Assembly: GCF_000496075.1 (NCBI RefSeq)
Contig: NZ_AWXZ01000039.1
Location: forward strand, 62,001 to 126,000
Direction: 5' to 3'
DNA: 64,000 nt
Origin: Lutibaculum baratangense AMV1
GTDB taxonomy: Bacteria > Pseudomonadota > Alphaproteobacteria > Rhizobiales > Tepidamorphaceae
Below the pieces are notes generated by a model. That model had not been told where the DNA came from. It did no database searches and saw only the letters and a list, made by a program, of their open reading frames with translations. How positions within the stretch are numbered: position 1 is the stretch's first letter; every line of letters begins with the position of its first letter. Position numbers and translations under genes: made by a program. Positions 61,032-64,000 of the stretch are shown here, one piece after another.

Positions 61032-63542
61032 TCAGACGCGCTCGTCCCAGTGGACGGCCGGCGGGTCGCTCGCCGGGAAGCTCTCCTCGATCGCCTCGTC
61101 GAGCATCTCCTCGCGGTGCTTCAGCACCTCCTCCGGCACGGTCCCCGCGCCGCGCCGCCCGTCGGCCTCCGCCTTGGCGACCCGGCGCTTCACCTCCACG
61201 AAGCTGTCCGGGCTCACCGACATGGAGTCGATGCCGCACTCGACGAGGAACTCGGCGAACTCGGGATGGTCGCTCGGCGCCTGGCCGCACAGGCCCACCT
61301 TCGCGCCTGCCTCGTGGGCGGCTGCGATGACGTTGCGGATCATCCATTTCACCGCCTCGTCCTGCTCGTCGAAGAGGTCGGCGAGCTCGCCCGAGTCGCG
61401 GTCGACGCCGAGCGTCAGCTGCGTCAGGTCGTTCGAGCCGATCGAGAAGCCGTCGAAGCGCTTCGCGAACTCCTTCGCCAGGATCACGTTCGACGGGATC
61501 TCGCACATCACGTAGACCTTGAGGCCGTCGGTTCCGCGGGCGAGGCCGTTCTCGGCCATCACCTCGAGCACCCGGTCGGCCTCCTTCGTCGAGCGGCAGA
61601 ACGGGATCATGACGACCACGTTCGTGAAGCCCATCTCCTTGCGCACCCGCTCGATTGCTCGGCATTCGAGCGCGAAGCCCTCCCGGTAGCGCGGCGAGTA
61701 ATATCGCGACGCGCCGCGGAAGCCGAGCATCGGGTTCTCTTCCTTCGGCTCGAACTCGGCGCCGCCGACCAGGTTCGCGTACTCGTTCGTCTTGAAGTCG
61801 CTCATCCGCACTATGACGTCGCTCGGGTGCTGCGAGGCGGCGATGCTTGCGAGCGCGCGCGCCAGCCGGTCGACGAAATATTCCGTCTTGTCGGCATATC
61901 CTGCCGTCAGCTCGGCGATCTCCGCCTTCGCGGCCTCGTCCTTCAGGCTCCCGAAGCGCACGAGCGCCATCGGGTGGACCTTGATGTGGTTGTTGACGAC
62001 GAACTCCATCCGCGCGAGCCCGACGCCGTCGGCCGGCAATTGCCACCAGCGGAAGCAGGCCGCGGGGTTCGCGAGGTTGAGCATCACCCTCGTGCGGGTC
62101 TCCGGCACCCCGGTCAGGTCGACGTCCTCGACCGTGACATCCGCCGTGCCCTCGTAGACGAAGCCCTCGTCTCCTTCCGCGCAGGAGACCGTCACCTCCT
62201 GCTCGTCGGCGAGGAGCTCGGTCGCGTTGCCGGTGCCGACGACGGCCGGCAGTCCGAGCTCGCGGCTGACGATGGCGGCATGAGAGGTCCGCCCGCCATG
62301 GTCGGTCACGATCGCGGTGGCCCGCTTCATGATCGGCACCCAGTCCGGATCGGTGGTCGAGGTCACCAGCACCGAGCCGTCGACGAAGCGGCCGATGTCC
62401 CTCGCGTGGTCGATCACGCAGACCCGGCCGGAGACGATCGCATCGCCGATCGAATGGCCGGTGACGAGCGTCCGCCCCTTGCCGGAGATCGTGTAGCTCT
62501 TCAATGCGCCGGCCTCGCGGCGCGACTGCACCGTCTCGGGCCGCGCCTGCACGATGAAGAGCTCGCCCGTCTCGCCGTCCTTCGCCCACTCCATGTCCAT
62601 GGGCAGGCCGTAATGCGCCTCGATCGTCACCGCCCAGCGGGCGAGCGTCAGGATGTCCTCGTCCTCGAGCACGAAGGCGGCGCGCTCGGCCTTCGAGGTC
62701 GGCACGTTCTTCGTCGGGCCCTCGCCACCGGTCGCGTAGACCATCTTGATCGCCTTCGCGCCCTTCTTCTTGCCGACGATGGGCTTCAGGGCCGGATCGG
62801 CGAGGAGGGGCTTGAACACGACGTATTCGTCCGGGTCGACGGCGCCCTGCACCACGTTCTCGCCGAGGCCGAAGGCGGCGTTGATGAGCACGACCTTGTC
62901 GAAGCCCGTCTCGGTGTCGAGCGAGAACATGACGCCCGAGCCGCCGAGATCGGAGCGCACCATGAGCTGCACGCCGACCGAGAGCGCGACCTTCATGTGG
63001 TCGAAGCCCTTCGCCACGCGGTAGCTGATCGCGCGGTCGGTGAAGAGCGAGGCGTAGCAGCGGCGGCAGGCGTCGAGAAGCTGCGCTTCGCCGCGGATGT
63101 TCAGATAGGTCTCCTGCTGGCCCGCGAAGCTCGCGTCAGGCAGGTCCTCGGCCGTCGCCGACGAGCGCACGGCGACGTCGGCCTGCGGCTTGTCCGCGCG
63201 CCGGCAGAGCTCCCGGTAGGACGCGGCGATCTCCTCGGCGATGTCGGCGGGAAACTCGCCGCGCAATATGGCGCGGCGGATCGTCTGGCCGGCCTCCTGC
63301 AGCGTGACCCGGCCCTTCGAGAAGTCGTCGAGCTCCGCACCGATCGTCTCGACGAGGCCGTTTTCGGCGAGGTAGCGGCGGAAGGCGTCGGCCGTCGTCG
63401 CGAAGCCGTCCGGCACCTTCACGCCCTTCGCCTGCAGGTTCGCCACCATCTCGCCGAGCGAGGAGTTCTTGCCGCCGACGCTCGCGACGTCGCCGCGCTT
63501 CAGCTTCTCGAACCAGATCACGGAAGGAGTGTGGGTCGCCAT
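61032..63542 (-). CDS. ppsA: Phosphoenolpyruvate synthase
   Basis: An 836-residue enzyme that converts pyruvate, ATP and water to PEP, AMP and phosphate. The ATP-grasp part has VGGKNSSLGEM, AVRSSATAEDLPDASFAGQQ and FIVQARPETV. The phosphohistidine domain has TDHGGRTSHAAIVSRELGLPAVVG, and the C-terminal barrel ends in KVGLCGQAPSDHPEF with the catalytic Cys. The last 20 residues (EESFPASDPPAVH) are a short motif also seen as a separate element in other alphaproteobacterial proteins. AGGAGG lies seven bases before the ATG at 63542; the open frame to 63653 has no such support. Confidence 0.95.
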   Translation of the reverse strand: MATHTPSVIWFEKLKRGDVASVGGKNSSLGEMVANLQAKGVKVPDGFATTADAFRRYLAENGLVETIGAELDDFSKGRVTLQEAGQTIRRAILRGEFPADIAEEIAASYRELCRRADKPQADVAVRSSATAEDLPDASFAGQQETYLNIRGEAQLLDACRRCYASLFTDRAISYRVAKGFDHMKVALSVGVQLMVRSDLGGSGVMFSLDTETGFDKVVLINAAFGLGENVVQGAVDPDEYVVFKPLLADPALKPIVGKKKGAKAIKMVYATGGEGPTKNVPTSKAERAAFVLEDEDILTLARWAVTIEAHYGLPMDMEWAKDGETGELFIVQARPETVQSRREAGALKSYTISGKGRTLVTGHSIGDAIVSGRVCVIDHARDIGRFVDGSVLVTSTTDPDWVPIMKRATAIVTDHGGRTSHAAIVSRELGLPAVVGTGNATELLADEQEVTVSCAEGDEGFVYEGTADVTVEDVDLTGVPETRTRVMLNLANPAACFRWWQLPADGVGLARMEFVVNNHIKVHPMALVRFGSLKDEAAKAEIAELTAGYADKTEYFVDRLARALASIAASQHPSDVIVRMSDFKTNEYANLVGGAEFEPKEENPMLGFRGASRYYSPRYREGFALECRAIERVRKEMGFTNVVVMIPFCRSTKEADRVLEVMAENGLARGTDGLKVYVMCEIPSNVILAKEFAKRFDGFSIGSNDLTQLTLGVDRDSGELADLFDEQDEAVKWMIRNVIAAAHEAGAKVGLCGQAPSDHPEFAEFLVECGIDSMSVSPDSFVEVKRRVAKAEADGRRGAGTVPEEVLKHREEMLDEAIEESFPASDPPAVHWDERV

Positions 63543-63686
63543 GTCGAGCCTCCTGCGGCCATGTCTCGCGGGATCTGGCGAGCGGCTTCGCCGCCCGGGC
63601 CGTGAAGACGAGGGATAATCGGGCGGGACGGAGGGGGCATTGACCGCGATCAAGCTCGAGCGGGCCCAGCTCCATTCGGCCCTCGA

Positions 63687-64000
63687 CTAACCGCCGCGAA
63701 TGTGCCCCACCGCGTCTTCCAGCCCCTCCCAGGCGGGCCTGTCCGGCGCGAAACGGGCGCGGACATAGGCCGCGATCTCGGCGATCTGGCCGTTCGAGTA
63801 GGCGCCCGCATAGGACGGCATCGAGCCCGACAGGGGGCGCGGCGGCAGGGGAATGCCCTCGAGCAGCACGCGGATCAGGTTGTCCGGGCGGTCCGAATGG
63901 ACGCTCGAGTTGAGCGCGAGCGGGATCGCCGGGGCGTCCGGCGCGGCGAGCGCGTCCGCTCCGTGGCAGATCGCGCAGGCATTCTCGAACAGCCGCGCGC
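63687..64000 (-). CDS. c-type cytochrome, 5' end outside the window
   Basis: The frame is open to the window edge and encodes LFENACAICHGADALAAPDAP, with heme-binding CAICH, then the region up to SGSMPSYAGAYSNGQIAEIAAYVRARFAP, where the Met is the likely distal ligand. This is the C-terminal class I cytochrome c domain typical of alcohol/aldehyde dehydrogenase cytochrome subunits and related electron carriers. Only about 103 residues are visible. An internal ATG at 63869 is not the start, because the heme motif lies upstream of it. Confidence 0.85.
   Translation of the reverse strand, partial: ARLFENACAICHGADALAAPDAPAIPLALNSSVHSDRPDNLIRVLLEGIPLPPRPLSGSMPSYAGAYSNGQIAEIAAYVRARFAPDRPAWEGLEDAVGHIRGG

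Noticed and set aside
59784-63605. 1273-residue plus-strand frame opposite DUF763 and ppsA
   Set aside because: Crosses two well-supported genes on the other strand, no recognisable domains, Arg/His/Asp-rich.
1-64000. tRNA, rRNA, riboswitch, CRISPR, phage integrase or transposase genes
   Set aside because: Looked for on both strands by eye; no cloverleaf-like sequence, leader motif, repeat-spacer array or recombinase motif was seen. A covariance-model search would be needed to exclude small RNAs.

Overview
The window is high-GC DNA, roughly two-thirds G+C by eye, with distinctly AT-richer intergenic promoter islands. Gene content points to an alphaproteobacterium: DUF1127 protein, OmpR-type regulator, Rhizobium-style exopolysaccharide (EPS) genes, PrtD/PrtE-type type I secretion, CENP-V/GFA protein, DUF763 protein and PEP synthase. 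No tRNA, rRNA, CRISPR array or insertion sequence was seen, and the order cannot be fixed from sequence alone.

Layout. 0.1-10.3 kb is ordinary chromosome: a very large BTAD/hydrolase/cyclase-like/AAA/TPR regulator, a DUF1127 protein, small secreted proteins, an OmpR-family response regulator, a methyltransferase and an SRAP (YedK-like) protein that lacks the family's catalytic Cys2. 10.5-23.1 kb reads as one co-directional block: a 1939-residue modular secreted protein, a COG0523 GTPase, a small protein, a type I secretion ABC transporter and adaptor, and a Wzy/O-antigen-ligase-like membrane protein. 23.1-52.4 kb is a polysaccharide locus: five glycosyltransferases, two LuxR-type regulators (one frameshifted), a six-gene amino-sugar operon, a Wzx flippase, an ExoY-type initiating transferase, an ExoF/Wza-type export protein, a chain-length protein, a degenerate BY-kinase-like protein, ManC, an AlgD-like GDP-mannose dehydrogenase, an AsnB-type amidotransferase, and an exosortase with a likely one-protein substrate. 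53.2-58.6 kb is a second secretion unit: a duplicated beta-helix protein plus its own ABC transporter and adaptor. 58.7-64 kb is housekeeping: GFA protein, truncated cyclase, DUF763, PEP synthase and the end of a c-type cytochrome.

How it fits together. The locus can be read as a Wzx/Wzy-type EPS factory. ExoY starts the repeat unit, the transferases extend it using GDP-mannose/GDP-mannuronate and an acylated amino sugar, Wzx flips it, the Wzy-like protein polymerises it, and the chain-length and ExoF-type proteins export it. Secreted proteins from two type I systems and a cell-surface protein handled by the exosortase would act in the same matrix.

The two most unusual observations are: (1) an 18-bp dyad, ATAGA-N8-TCTAT, perfect in two EPS promoter regions and imperfect in up to six others, which could be the operator of a LuxR-type EPS regulator; and (2) the compact exosortase unit at 42.7-44.4 kb, with an intact Cys-Arg-His triad next to a 99-residue protein ending in a PEP-CTERM-like tail.
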